From the NCBI GenBank assembly GCA_015493405.1, contig WGDF01000074.1:1-5978 (forward strand): 5,978 bases of DNA, written 5' to 3'. This DNA is from Flavobacteriaceae bacterium. GTDB taxonomy: Bacteria > Bacteroidota > Bacteroidia > Flavobacteriales > Flavobacteriaceae. The translations under genes were made by a program, and so were the position numbers. Shown here one piece after another: positions 1-5,917 of this stretch. Positions within the stretch are counted from its first letter, which is position 1; every line of letters starts with the position of its first letter. The notes beneath the pieces were generated by a model. The model had not been told where the DNA came from, made no database searches, and worked only from the letters and a program-made list of their open reading frames with translations.

Positions 1-754
1 GCTGTAATTTTGCCCAAATCAATTGTTTTTTTCTTTGAACATCAGCCTTTTTGATATTTAAATTTTGTCGGGCCAAATCAATTCGTTTAAGATCAATTTT
101 GATAGCCAAACCGTTCTTTACAGCCGATTTCACTCTTTTTTCTTGTGCTTTTAGTTGGTTTTCAGCCGATTGTAATACTTTTTCAGAGGCTAAGACCAAA
201 GCCAATTGATCGTAAGCTTTAACAACATTCCGAATCAATTTTTTTTGTTCTATTTTGCCGGCATAGTTCAATGCTTTTTCTTTATGTCGGGTGGCTTTAA
301 TGGCATAAGTAGCTTCTAAGCCGCTAAACAAAATCCACTCAATATCAGCTGATGATTTGAAAATATTTTTATCTTGTATAGGCGCGATATCGGCAATTGG
401 AATGGTCGGCGGTAATTGGGCATTAAATGGGATTCCTACTGCTTCTTTTATCAATAATTTTTCAGTGCCTTTGAGTAGAAGCTGTAATTTCGGATCCAAA
501 ATAATATCATTATTTAATCTGGTATAAGACGCATTTAAAGTCAATTTCGGTAAAAATGTTTGATACGCTTTTTGCCGGTCTATTTGACTTTGTTTAATTT
601 TATAATCGTTGATTTTTATTTGATGATCATTATTTATAGCTTGCTTAATCAAGCTATTTAAGGCAGGATCGAATGTCTGTGCAAGCGCTTGTCCCGTGGT
701 TAACAAACCAAGGATTAAGGCCCATAAGATCAATATATTTTTTTCTTTCTTCAT
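1..754 (-). CDS. TolC-family outer membrane efflux protein, N-terminal part (runs off the window)
   Basis: This is the outer-membrane channel component of a probable tripartite efflux pump or type I exporter (OEP/TolC family, PF02321). The ATG at 754 opens 251 codons without a stop, reaching the window edge; family members are usually 420-480 residues, so roughly half is present. Residues 1-25 form a signal peptide: basic MKKEK, a hydrophobic core, then ALA before QTFD at about 25/26. The mature start (FDPALNSLIKQAINNDHQIK) is the usual first OEP helix, followed by the strand-like FLPKLTLNASYTRL at 68-80, WILFSG at 140-145, and a long Lys/Gln-rich alpha-helical stretch from about 150 onward that would form the periplasmic barrel. 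The substrate cannot be told from this part. In Bacteroidota a membrane-fusion protein and an RND or ABC transporter gene commonly follow, which here would lie beyond position 1. A candidate promoter and an FNR-like site lie directly upstream. The family call is firm; the role in efflux is inferred. Confidence 0.88.
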   Translation of the reverse strand, partial: MKKEKNILILWALILGLLTTGQALAQTFDPALNSLIKQAINNDHQIKINDYKIKQSQIDRQKAYQTFLPKLTLNASYTRLNNDIILDPKLQLLLKGTEKLLIKEAVGIPFNAQLPPTIPIADIAPIQDKNIFKSSADIEWILFSGLEATYAIKATRHKEKALNYAGKIEQKKLIRNVVKAYDQLALVLASEKVLQSAENQLKAQEKRVKSAVKNGLAIKIDLKRIDLARQNLNIKKADVQRKKQLIWAKLQ

Positions 755-783
755 TTTGCTAAGTTTTAGTGTCAAAACCGATG

Positions 784-791
784 CAAAAGTA
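784..791 (-). promoter_or_regulatory. Candidate -7 promoter element (TACTTTTG) of the TolC-family gene
   Basis: On the minus strand the bases read TACTTTTG, an exact match to the Bacteroidota consensus TAnnTTTG. By family convention the transcript would start a few bases downstream, near position 780, leaving a leader of about 26 nt before the ATG at 754. No TTG is visible at the usual -33 position 19-21 bp upstream, which would fit a promoter needing an activator bound at the palindrome at 809-832. The leader shows no Shine-Dalgarno sequence, as is common in this phylum. The match is by eye, and such short boxes also occur by chance in AT-rich DNA. Confidence 0.5.
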
Positions 792-808
792 AAGTGGAAA
801 AGCAGTAT

Positions 809-832
809 ATTTTTTGACCTATATCAAAAAAT
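809..832. promoter_or_regulatory. FNR-box-like palindromic operator between the Crp/Fnr regulator and the TolC gene
   Basis: A perfect inverted repeat has 9-bp arms, ATTTTTTGA (809-817) and TCAAAAAAT (824-832), separated by CCTATA. Its core at 814-827 reads TTGAC-CTAT-ATCAA on the plus strand, or TTGAT-ATAG-GTCAA on the minus strand, matching nine of the ten specified bases of the classical FNR box TTGAT-N4-ATCAA. The centre is at 820.5, about 40-41 bp upstream of the start site predicted from the -7 element at 784-791, where class II Crp/Fnr activators sit. The regulator gene ends 21 bp away at 853 and its recognition helix has FNR-type contact residues, so it is the obvious candidate ligand. 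A terminator is less likely: the stem is nearly all A-T and no T-run follows it on either strand. Binding and activation are inferred. Confidence 0.6.
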
Positions 833-852
833 GAAAAGGCTGAGAAAAATAA

Positions 853-1416
853 TTAAATTTCAGCTCGAATGCGGCTGAGGGTTTCTTGGGTAATACCCAA
901 ATATGAAGCGATATGGCCTAATGGCGCCCGATAGGCGATATCGGGATATTTTTGAATCAAAAAATGATACCGTTCTTTAGCTGTTTGAAACTGAATAGCA
1001 TTGAGTTTCTCAACGACATCAGTGAGGAGTTGAATGGCTAAAAGGCGTCCGAAACGTTCTATACTATGGTATTGATCAAACAGGTTTTGTAAATCTTGGT
1101 AAGTAATATAGTGCAGGGTGCTGTTTTCTAACATTTCCATATCGTAAAGACTGGGTTTTTGTTGAAAAAAACTTTCGACACTAACCATAATGTTGTCATC
1201 ACTAAAAAACCAAACGGTAACATCTTTCCCTTTTTCATTATAGTAATAACTTCGTCCTAATCCCTTTTCAAGATAAAAGAGTTTTTTACAAGTTTGTCCT
1301 TGTCTAAGGATTTTGCTGCCTTTTGGAACTTCTATTTTTGTAAAAGCCTGTTGTATGGCCGCCATGGCATCTTGAGGTAAATCAATAACCGACCGGATAA
1401 AGTCTTGTAGTTTCAT
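853..1416 (-). CDS. Crp/Fnr-family transcriptional regulator
   Basis: A 187-residue cytoplasmic DNA-binding regulator. From the ATG at 1416, residues about 22-110 form a cyclic-nucleotide-binding-type beta-barrel (IEVPKGSKILRQGQ, then LFYLEKGLGRSYYYNEKGKD), about 115-142 the dimer helix, and 166-187 a winged-helix-type HTH ending HIASYLGITQETLSRIRAEI. The recognition helix has E178-T-L-S181-R182, the arrangement E. coli FNR uses (E209, S212, R213) to read TTGA half-sites. There is one cysteine only (C43), so no FNR Fe-S cluster, and the loop at about 75-97 lacks the Gly-Glu...Arg-Ser/Ala cassette that holds cAMP. The signal is unknown. Ending right at the recognition helix is common in Bacteroidota members of about 190 residues, so I do not call it truncated. 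An in-frame TTG at 1425 would add three residues but lies inside a promoter-like box, so ATG 1416 is preferred. It is probably an activator of the TolC operon downstream. Confidence 0.9.
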   Translation of the reverse strand: MKLQDFIRSVIDLPQDAMAAIQQAFTKIEVPKGSKILRQGQTCKKLFYLEKGLGRSYYYNEKGKDVTVWFFSDDNIMVSVESFFQQKPSLYDMEMLENSTLHYITYQDLQNLFDQYHSIERFGRLLAIQLLTDVVEKLNAIQFQTAKERYHFLIQKYPDIAYRAPLGHIASYLGITQETLSRIRAEI

Positions 1417-1422
1417 AGGATA

Positions 1423-1430
1423 CAAAAATA
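1423..1430 (-). promoter_or_regulatory. Candidate -7 promoter element (TATTTTTG) of the Crp/Fnr regulator
   Basis: The minus strand reads TATTTTTG, an exact TAnnTTTG match, in the 38-nt gap between the small membrane-protein gene and the regulator. The implied start site, near 1419, is only about 3 nt before the ATG at 1416, so the transcript would be almost leaderless. No TTG is evident 19-21 bp upstream. The box could equally be a chance match in an AT-rich gap with the regulator read through from upstream. Its last three bases are the TTG that would otherwise be taken as the start codon. Confidence 0.3.
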
Positions 1431-1454
1431 GAGAAAAGCTATAAGATCGAAAAA

Positions 1455-1574
1455 TTAATTATCTCGGTCTTCAAAATCTTCTTTTTCATAGATGCGATTG
1501 ATAAAGACATAGAGCAATAAAACTAAAAATGCCAAGCCGAGTATAAAAGCCATAAATGATGTTATAAAGGGCAT
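1455..1574 (-). CDS. Small single-pass membrane protein, 39 residues, coupled to ybjQ
   Basis: A short reading frame of 39 codons plus TAA. Residues about 3-25 form one strongly hydrophobic helix (MPFITSFMAFILGLAFLV, continuing LLLYVFI), followed by NRIY and the highly charged, mostly acidic tail EKEDFEDRDN. This is the composition of a genuine single-pass inner-membrane peptide; the Arg directly after the helix suggests the tail faces the cytoplasm, though its acidity makes that weak. Its ATG shares one base with the TAA of ybjQ (TAATG at 1572-1576), the classical arrangement for translational coupling, and the frame fills the space up to the 38-nt gap before the regulator. I do not recognise a family. 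It resembles CcoQ/FixQ or CcoS only in size and topology, without their motifs or cytochrome oxidase neighbours. Function unknown; a partner of the YbjQ protein is the simplest guess. Confidence 0.65.
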   Translation of the reverse strand: MPFITSFMAFILGLAFLVLLLYVFINRIYEKEDFEDRDN

Positions 1575-1888
1575 TATTTTATTTTAACAGCGGTGCCATA
1601 AGCCAAAATTTCAGACATACCTTGCATAATCATAGAGGTGGTAAAGCGTAGGTTAATCACGGCATCGGCGCCCAATTGTTCGGCATCATCAAGCATCCTT
1701 TTGAGTGCTTGTTCTCTGGAATGCGCTTGCAGTTTGGTATATTCGCTGACTTCGCCACCGACTAAGTTTTTGAGTCCGGCCATAAAATCGGAACCAAAAT
1801 TTCGTGCACGAACAGTGCTCCCGCGAGCAACACCTAGAATTTCGACGATTTCTTTATTTGGAATAAAATCTGTTGTAGTTGTGATCAT
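1574..1888 (-). CDS. ybjQ: YbjQ/UPF0145 (DUF74) family protein
   Basis: A 104-residue soluble protein of the YbjQ family (PF01906), whose members form ring-like oligomers of unsettled function; many databases label it a heavy-metal-binding domain. The family pattern is visible in order: ILGVARGSTVRARNFGSDF (17-35), AGLKNLVGGEVSEYTKL (37-53), REQALKRML (58-66), AEQLGADAVINLRF (69-82), and EILAYGTAVKIK at the end. Full length for the family (about 100-110). It contains no cysteine, so the metal-binding label has no thiol support here. The ATG at 1888 starts 23 nt after the cmk stop, and its TAA overlaps the ATG of the small membrane-protein gene, so it most likely belongs to the porQ-cmk operon. 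Family assignment is secure; the role is not known. Confidence 0.92.
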   Translation of the reverse strand: MITTTTDFIPNKEIVEILGVARGSTVRARNFGSDFMAGLKNLVGGEVSEYTKLQAHSREQALKRMLDDAEQLGADAVINLRFTTSMIMQGMSEILAYGTAVKIK

Positions 1889-1911
1889 AGTTGGTATAAT
1901 TTATAAGGTTT

Positions 1912-2604
1912 TTAGGATTTTAATTTCTTTTTGGCCAAATTTAAAAGCTTTTCAAATTGTTGTATCCGCGTGAGGTTACTATTATCTATAATGATGGCAT
2001 CTTCTGTTTTGATAAGCGGAGAAGTACTGCGTTCAGAATCGATTTTGTCTCTTTTTTGAACATTTTCTAAAACAGCTTTATAGCTGACATCTTCATTTTG
2101 ATCTAAAAGTTCCAGAAAACGGCGTTTGGCCCGGACTTCCGGTGAAGCAGTCATAAATACTTTAAGTTCGGCTTCCGGAAAAACCACGGATCCGATATCC
2201 CGTCCATCCATTACGATGCCTTTGGATTGGCCTATTTTACGTTGTTGTGCGACCAGTTTTTCACGAACTTCAGGCACTGCTGCTATTTCACTGACAAAAT
2301 TGGAGACAGTCATTTGCCGAATTTCTTTTTCAATATTTTGGCCGTTCAAATAAACTTCAGCAAAGCCTTTATCTTTGTTATACTTAAAATCGATATGGAT
2401 TTGATCCAAATCTTTAATGAGTTGTGCTTTATCAAAATGTTGATCAGATATTAAATTATTTTGCAAGGCATAATAAGCTACAGCACGATACATAGCACCG
2501 GTGTCGATATAAATATAATTTAGAGCTTTGGCTATTTCTTTGGCCAGGGTGCTTTTTCCGGTAGAGGAATGGCCATCAATGGCAATAATAATGTCTTTCT
2601 TCAT
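1912..2604 (-). CDS. cmk: Cytidylate kinase ((d)CMP kinase)
   Basis: This cytoplasmic NMP kinase phosphorylates CMP and dCMP with ATP to CDP and dCDP, for pyrimidine salvage and recycling of CMP from RNA and lipid turnover. At 230 residues it is of normal bacterial length. Visible motifs: the Walker A P-loop GHSSTGKST (11-19); DTGAMYR (34-40), which helps form the nucleoside site; VMDGRDIGSVVFPEA (131-145), the family hallmark; KVFMTASPEVRAKRR (148-162) leading into the lid; and RDKIDSERSTSPL (185-197) with the Arg/Asp/Ser set that selects cytosine and contacts phosphate. All key residues look intact. The ATG at 2604 begins 3 nt after the porQ stop, so the two are almost certainly co-transcribed and probably translationally coupled; ybjQ follows after 23 nt. 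The basic tail AKKKLKS is unremarkable. Confidence 0.97.
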   Translation of the reverse strand: MKKDIIIAIDGHSSTGKSTLAKEIAKALNYIYIDTGAMYRAVAYYALQNNLISDQHFDKAQLIKDLDQIHIDFKYNKDKGFAEVYLNGQNIEKEIRQMTVSNFVSEIAAVPEVREKLVAQQRKIGQSKGIVMDGRDIGSVVFPEAELKVFMTASPEVRAKRRFLELLDQNEDVSYKAVLENVQKRDKIDSERSTSPLIKTEDAIIIDNSNLTRIQQFEKLLNLAKKKLKS

Positions 2605-2607
2605 AAA

Positions 2608-3627
2608 TTAAAATTCGTTTAAATGGACTACAATACTGATAAAGTTTGAGCCGGCGGCATAATTATAATTGCTATAAGCATAATTGATTTCAAATTTTCT
2701 CAAACGCAATCCGAATCCGAAATTCAAACCACTCCCAAATCGTTCATCTTTTTGGCTGAGTTCGGCTCCTCGCCTGAAATTGTAACCGGCTCTCAAATTG
2801 AATCTTTTTCGTGGAAATAATTCAAGCCCGACGATCAGGTGCCGAAAAATATGATCGGTTATTGAAATGTTTTCTTGTATAGTGTTACCGTTTGGGTCTT
2901 GTGTATTATGAGCCGTATTGACAAAGGCAATTTTCGGATTTTGTAAGTTTTCAAAAGTTACAAACCATTTAAAAGGGGCATGCAAAAAGGTTTTTGAAAA
3001 ACTCCAATCTATTTCAAAGGGTAATGCTTCTCGTGTTCCTTGATAGGTGGAAAGTTGCCAACCGGTATTTCGTGCGACTAAACCGGTAGCAATACCCTGC
3101 GTTTTATTTTGGTATAAGAGGCCGAAATCAAAAGCAACGCCTGTTGCCGTATAATTTTGCAAGGCTGATAAAATAAATTTAATATTGCTGCCAATGTGCC
3201 AATTGGAATGGGGAATTTGGTAGGCATAACCTAATATCAAAGCGCCTTCGGAGGCGCCGAATGTGCCGTTTCGTTCGCCATTGACATCGGCAAAATCAAA
3301 AGTGCCATAGTTAACGTATGTGATAGCAGCATACACGGTTCCCAAATGTTTAAAATGTCCGGCATAAGCTATATTTCCATAGTTAATCGTGCTCAGATAA
3401 TCGGTGTAATTAACACCCAAATGATTTTCAAGACTAGAGTCCAGAGTAGCGGGATTAAAAGCCGGTTGAAAAATATCCTGTTTCAATCCGGTATAAATTT
3501 TACCGCCCAATGCTGCCTGTTTGGCAGATATGGATAAATTCAAAAATTTAAAAGTGGCCTGACCTCCGATTTGAGCTTGTAATAAAAAGCTTAAAAACAT
3601 AGATATAGACAGAAACAGAACTCTCAT
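2608..3627 (-). CDS. porQ: Type IX secretion system protein PorQ
   Basis: A 339-residue outer-membrane beta-barrel of the PorQ family, part of the T9SS attachment complex (PorU-PorV-PorQ-PorZ) that removes C-terminal signals from secreted proteins and anchors them at the surface; PorQ is thought to hold PorZ there. Residues 1-18 are a signal peptide (MRVLFLSISMFLSFLLQA, cleavage before QIGG). The mature start has FKFLNLSISAKQAALGG (26-42) and FNPATLD (57-63), matching the conserved N-terminus of PorQ/PorV-like proteins. Alternating hydrophobic strands rich in Tyr, Phe and Asn follow (for example VNYTDYLSTINYGNIAYAG, 72-90), and the chain ends in Phe, as outer-membrane barrels inserted by BAM often do. 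No T9SS sorting domain is present, as expected for a machine part. The gene follows rel after 42 nt and precedes cmk by 3 nt. PorV is the main alternative; the length and N-terminus favour PorQ. Confidence 0.9.
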   Translation of the reverse strand: MRVLFLSISMFLSFLLQAQIGGQATFKFLNLSISAKQAALGGKIYTGLKQDIFQPAFNPATLDSSLENHLGVNYTDYLSTINYGNIAYAGHFKHLGTVYAAITYVNYGTFDFADVNGERNGTFGASEGALILGYAYQIPHSNWHIGSNIKFILSALQNYTATGVAFDFGLLYQNKTQGIATGLVARNTGWQLSTYQGTREALPFEIDWSFSKTFLHAPFKWFVTFENLQNPKIAFVNTAHNTQDPNGNTIQENISITDHIFRHLIVGLELFPRKRFNLRAGYNFRRGAELSQKDERFGSGLNFGFGLRLRKFEINYAYSNYNYAAGSNFISIVVHLNEF

Positions 3628-3633
3628 AAATTG

Positions 3634-3650
3634 CGTTTAGATAATAAACG
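3634..3650. repeat. Short inverted repeat in the rel-porQ gap
   Basis: CGTTTA (3634-3639) and TAAACG (3645-3650) are perfect inverted arms around a 5-nt loop, lying 7-23 bp upstream of the porQ ATG within the 42-nt gap after rel. It could fold as a 6-bp hairpin in the porQ leader. No T-run follows on the minus strand, so it is not a typical intrinsic terminator. A near-match to the -7 box (TATCTTTA, 3650-3657) precedes it, so a weak internal promoter is possible. It may be chance. Confidence 0.25.
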
Positions 3651-3669
3651 ATAAAGATACAGATTTATT

Positions 3670-5892
3670 TTAAAATTTTTCGATACGATTGACGTTTTCG
3701 ATGCCTTCAATACTCTTAATATCCTTAATGACCTGTTTGAGATGGTCGGTATTTTTAATGTATAAAGAGATATCTCCTTCAAAAACACCGCCTTGAGCTT
3801 TGAGATTCACTTTTTTCATATCAAGTTGTTCGTCATCGGTAATAAGTCGGGTGATATCTTTGGCCATACCCGGGCGGTCAAATCCTGAAATTTTAAGATA
3901 AACAATAAAATCGTGCTTGGTCGAATCTATCCAACGGGCTGATAAAATACGGTAAGCATAGTTGGAATGGAGACTCAAAGCATTGGGACAACTTTTTTTA
4001 TGGACTTTAATACCTTCATTGATGGTGGTAAAGCCAAAAATTTCATCTCCCGGAATGGGATTGCAGCAATTGGCCAAAGTGTAGTCGAGTTGTTGTTCAT
4101 CAGGGCCAAAAACGATGGTATCATAATTAAGCGTTACATCGTCTTTGGTCACTTGAAAACCCGAAGGTTTTCGGCGTAATTTCTTCTTAAAAAAATCAAA
4201 TAAAACATTGGAACGGGCCGAAGCAAAATTTTTCAACATTTTATTGTCGATGATACCGGCACCAACATTATAATATAAATCTTGACTGGTTTTGAGGTTG
4301 AAAAAGTTCACTAAATTATTGACGGTTGTTTCGTTATATTTGATTTTGATTTGCTTGAGTTTGCGCTGCAAAATTTCTTTACCTTCATCTATAATCTCAT
4401 TTTGTTCCTGTTTGAGATAGGCTTTAATTTTGGTCTTGGCTCTTCCGGTAACGACAAAATCAAGCCAATTTCGTTTGGGTTTTTGTGTACTTGAAGTGAT
4501 AATCTTGATCACATCTCCACTGCGTAAGGGATAGTTGAGTTGTACCAATTTGCCGTTTACGACGGCCCCGCGACAATGTGCCCCGACTTCAGTATGAATG
4601 GCATAAGCAAAATCAAGAGGGGTTGAATTTTTGGGAAGTGAAATAATATCGCCATCAGGGGTTAAAACAAATATTTCTTTGGCAAACAGATTTAATTTAA
4701 AATCTTCTATAAAATCAATGGCACTATCATCTTGATTTTCGAGTAAGTCTTTGAGTTTGTTAAGCCAGCCTTCAATACCGATTTCTTCATTGTCGCCATG
4801 TTTGTATTTGTAATGTGCGGCATAACCTTTTTCGGCGATTTCATTCATACGTTGGGAACGTATTTGCACTTCCACCCATTTTTTTTCGGGCCCCATAACA
4901 GTCGTGTGTAAGGCTTCATAACCGGTTGATTTAGGGTGTGAAATCCAATCTCGCAAACGGCTGGGATTGGGTTTAAAGTGGTCTGTTACAATAGAATAAA
5001 TTTTCCAAGCCAAAAACTTTTCGTTGGCATAATCTGATTTATAAATGATCCGAATAGCAAATTTGTCATAAACTTCTTCAAAACTGACCTTTTTGGTACG
5101 CATTTTTCTGTAAATGGAAAAAATAGATTTAAAACGTCCTATAATTTCAAAATTCAGGCCTTCCTTTTTTAAAGAATCCTTTATGACATGAGAAAAAGTT
5201 TCAATATAGTGTTCTTGTTCTTCTTTTGATTCTTCTATTTTATTTTCAATTTCTTTGTAGATTTCAGGCTCTGTATATTTTAAGCCTAAGTCTTCAAGTT
5301 GAGTTTTGATGTTATACAGGCCTAATTTGTGGGCCAAAGGAGCATAAATATAAAGGGTTTCAGAACCGATTTTTTCCTGTTTGGGTTTAGGCATACTCCC
5401 TAAAGTCTGCATATTGTGCAAGCGATCGGCAATTTTGATGAGAATGACACGGACATCCTCATTAAGAGTTAGAATCATTTTGCGGAAATTCTCGGCTTGA
5501 AGCGATAGATCTTTATCTTGTTTGAGTTGTTTGATCTTGGTTAGTCCACGAACAATGCGGCTTATTTTTTGACCGAACATGTCGTAAATATCTTCATGCT
5601 TGATTGTTGTATCTTCAACGGTGTCGTGGAGTAGGGCCGAAGCAATGGAAATGCCTCCCAAGCCAATATCTTTTGCAACGATTTTGGCTACGGCAATAGG
5701 ATGAAAAATATAAGGTTCACCGGACTTGCGACGCTGACCGTCATGGGCTTCATAAGCAACTTTAAAAGCTTTTTTAACCAATTTTCGTTCTTCTTTATCA
5801 ATTTTTTGATAAGTAGAATGCATTAAGTCGTCAAATGCAGTTTTAATCTGCACTTGTTCTTCAGTCGTGTAATCGGTTGGTTGCTTCATCAT
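3670..5892 (-). CDS. rel: Bifunctional (p)ppGpp synthetase/hydrolase (RelA/SpoT homologue)
   Basis: A long RSH enzyme that makes (p)ppGpp from ATP and GTP/GDP and degrades it, driving the stringent response at the ribosome; 740 residues from ATG 5892, normal for the family. The hydrolase domain (about 45-200) keeps the metal-ligand set: H64 in IFHP, H89-D90 with E93-D94 in HDTVEDT, and D156 in KIADRLHNM, so it should be active. The synthetase domain (about 245-365) keeps GRFKSIFSIYRKM, D276 in YDKFAIRI, GYEALH and the catalytic E341 in EVQIR. The catalytic-mode motif is R-L-R-D (312-315), the basic type found in bifunctional enzymes, unlike the acidic ExDD of synthetase-only RelA. TGS (408-468), a zinc-finger-like region with C609-C610, H631 and C635, and a C-terminal ACT domain (662-740) follow. 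A TTG at 5946 extends the frame but lies upstream of the predicted promoter. ATG 5889 is an equally possible start. It appears to be the first gene of this run. Confidence 0.96.
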   Translation of the reverse strand: MMKQPTDYTTEEQVQIKTAFDDLMHSTYQKIDKEERKLVKKAFKVAYEAHDGQRRKSGEPYIFHPIAVAKIVAKDIGLGGISIASALLHDTVEDTTIKHEDIYDMFGQKISRIVRGLTKIKQLKQDKDLSLQAENFRKMILTLNEDVRVILIKIADRLHNMQTLGSMPKPKQEKIGSETLYIYAPLAHKLGLYNIKTQLEDLGLKYTEPEIYKEIENKIEESKEEQEHYIETFSHVIKDSLKKEGLNFEIIGRFKSIFSIYRKMRTKKVSFEEVYDKFAIRIIYKSDYANEKFLAWKIYSIVTDHFKPNPSRLRDWISHPKSTGYEALHTTVMGPEKKWVEVQIRSQRMNEIAEKGYAAHYKYKHGDNEEIGIEGWLNKLKDLLENQDDSAIDFIEDFKLNLFAKEIFVLTPDGDIISLPKNSTPLDFAYAIHTEVGAHCRGAVVNGKLVQLNYPLRSGDVIKIITSSTQKPKRNWLDFVVTGRAKTKIKAYLKQEQNEIIDEGKEILQRKLKQIKIKYNETTVNNLVNFFNLKTSQDLYYNVGAGIIDNKMLKNFASARSNVLFDFFKKKLRRKPSGFQVTKDDVTLNYDTIVFGPDEQQLDYTLANCCNPIPGDEIFGFTTINEGIKVHKKSCPNALSLHSNYAYRILSARWIDSTKHDFIVYLKISGFDRPGMAKDITRLITDDEQLDMKKVNLKAQGGVFEGDISLYIKNTDHLKQVIKDIKSIEGIENVNRIEKF

Positions 5893-5909
5893 AGTCGGCT
5901 TTAAGCTAA

Positions 5910-5917
5910 CAAATATA
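5910..5917 (-). promoter_or_regulatory. Candidate -7 promoter element (TATATTTG) of rel
   Basis: The minus strand reads TATATTTG, an exact match to TAnnTTTG, 17 bp upstream of the ATG at 5892. The expected start site near 5906 gives a leader of about 14 nt, which excludes the TTG start at 5946 from this transcript. No convincing TTG is seen 19-21 bp upstream; the nearest, in AATTGAATAG, is 26 bp away. The position just ahead of a conserved gene makes this the most credible general promoter in the window. Confidence 0.5.

Noticed and set aside
809..832. The palindrome read as a rho-independent terminator of the Crp/Fnr gene
   Set aside because: The stem has a single G-C pair per arm and no T-run follows on the transcribed strand; an operator explains it better.
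696..878. Plus-strand 60-codon frame across the TolC signal-peptide region and its promoter gap
   Set aside because: It lies opposite the TolC coding start and the palindrome, and has no recognisable domain; it is an antisense shadow in AT-rich DNA.
1455..1574. The small membrane protein as CcoQ/FixQ or CcoS of a cbb3 oxidase
   Set aside because: Size and topology are similar and an Fnr-type gene is near, but the CcoS-type post-helix motif is absent and there are no cytochrome oxidase genes in the window.
1638..1973. Plus-strand 111-codon frame opposite ybjQ and the end of cmk
   Set aside because: It is antisense to two well-supported genes; its Ser/Cys/Arg-rich, low-complexity composition is typical of a reverse-strand shadow.
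2126..2454. Two overlapping plus-strand 75-codon frames opposite cmk
   Set aside because: Both mirror cmk coding sequence and have no family resemblance.
3346..4179. Plus-strand frames of 63 and 70 codons opposite porQ and rel
   Set aside because: Both are antisense to intact conserved genes, with no start context or domain to support them.
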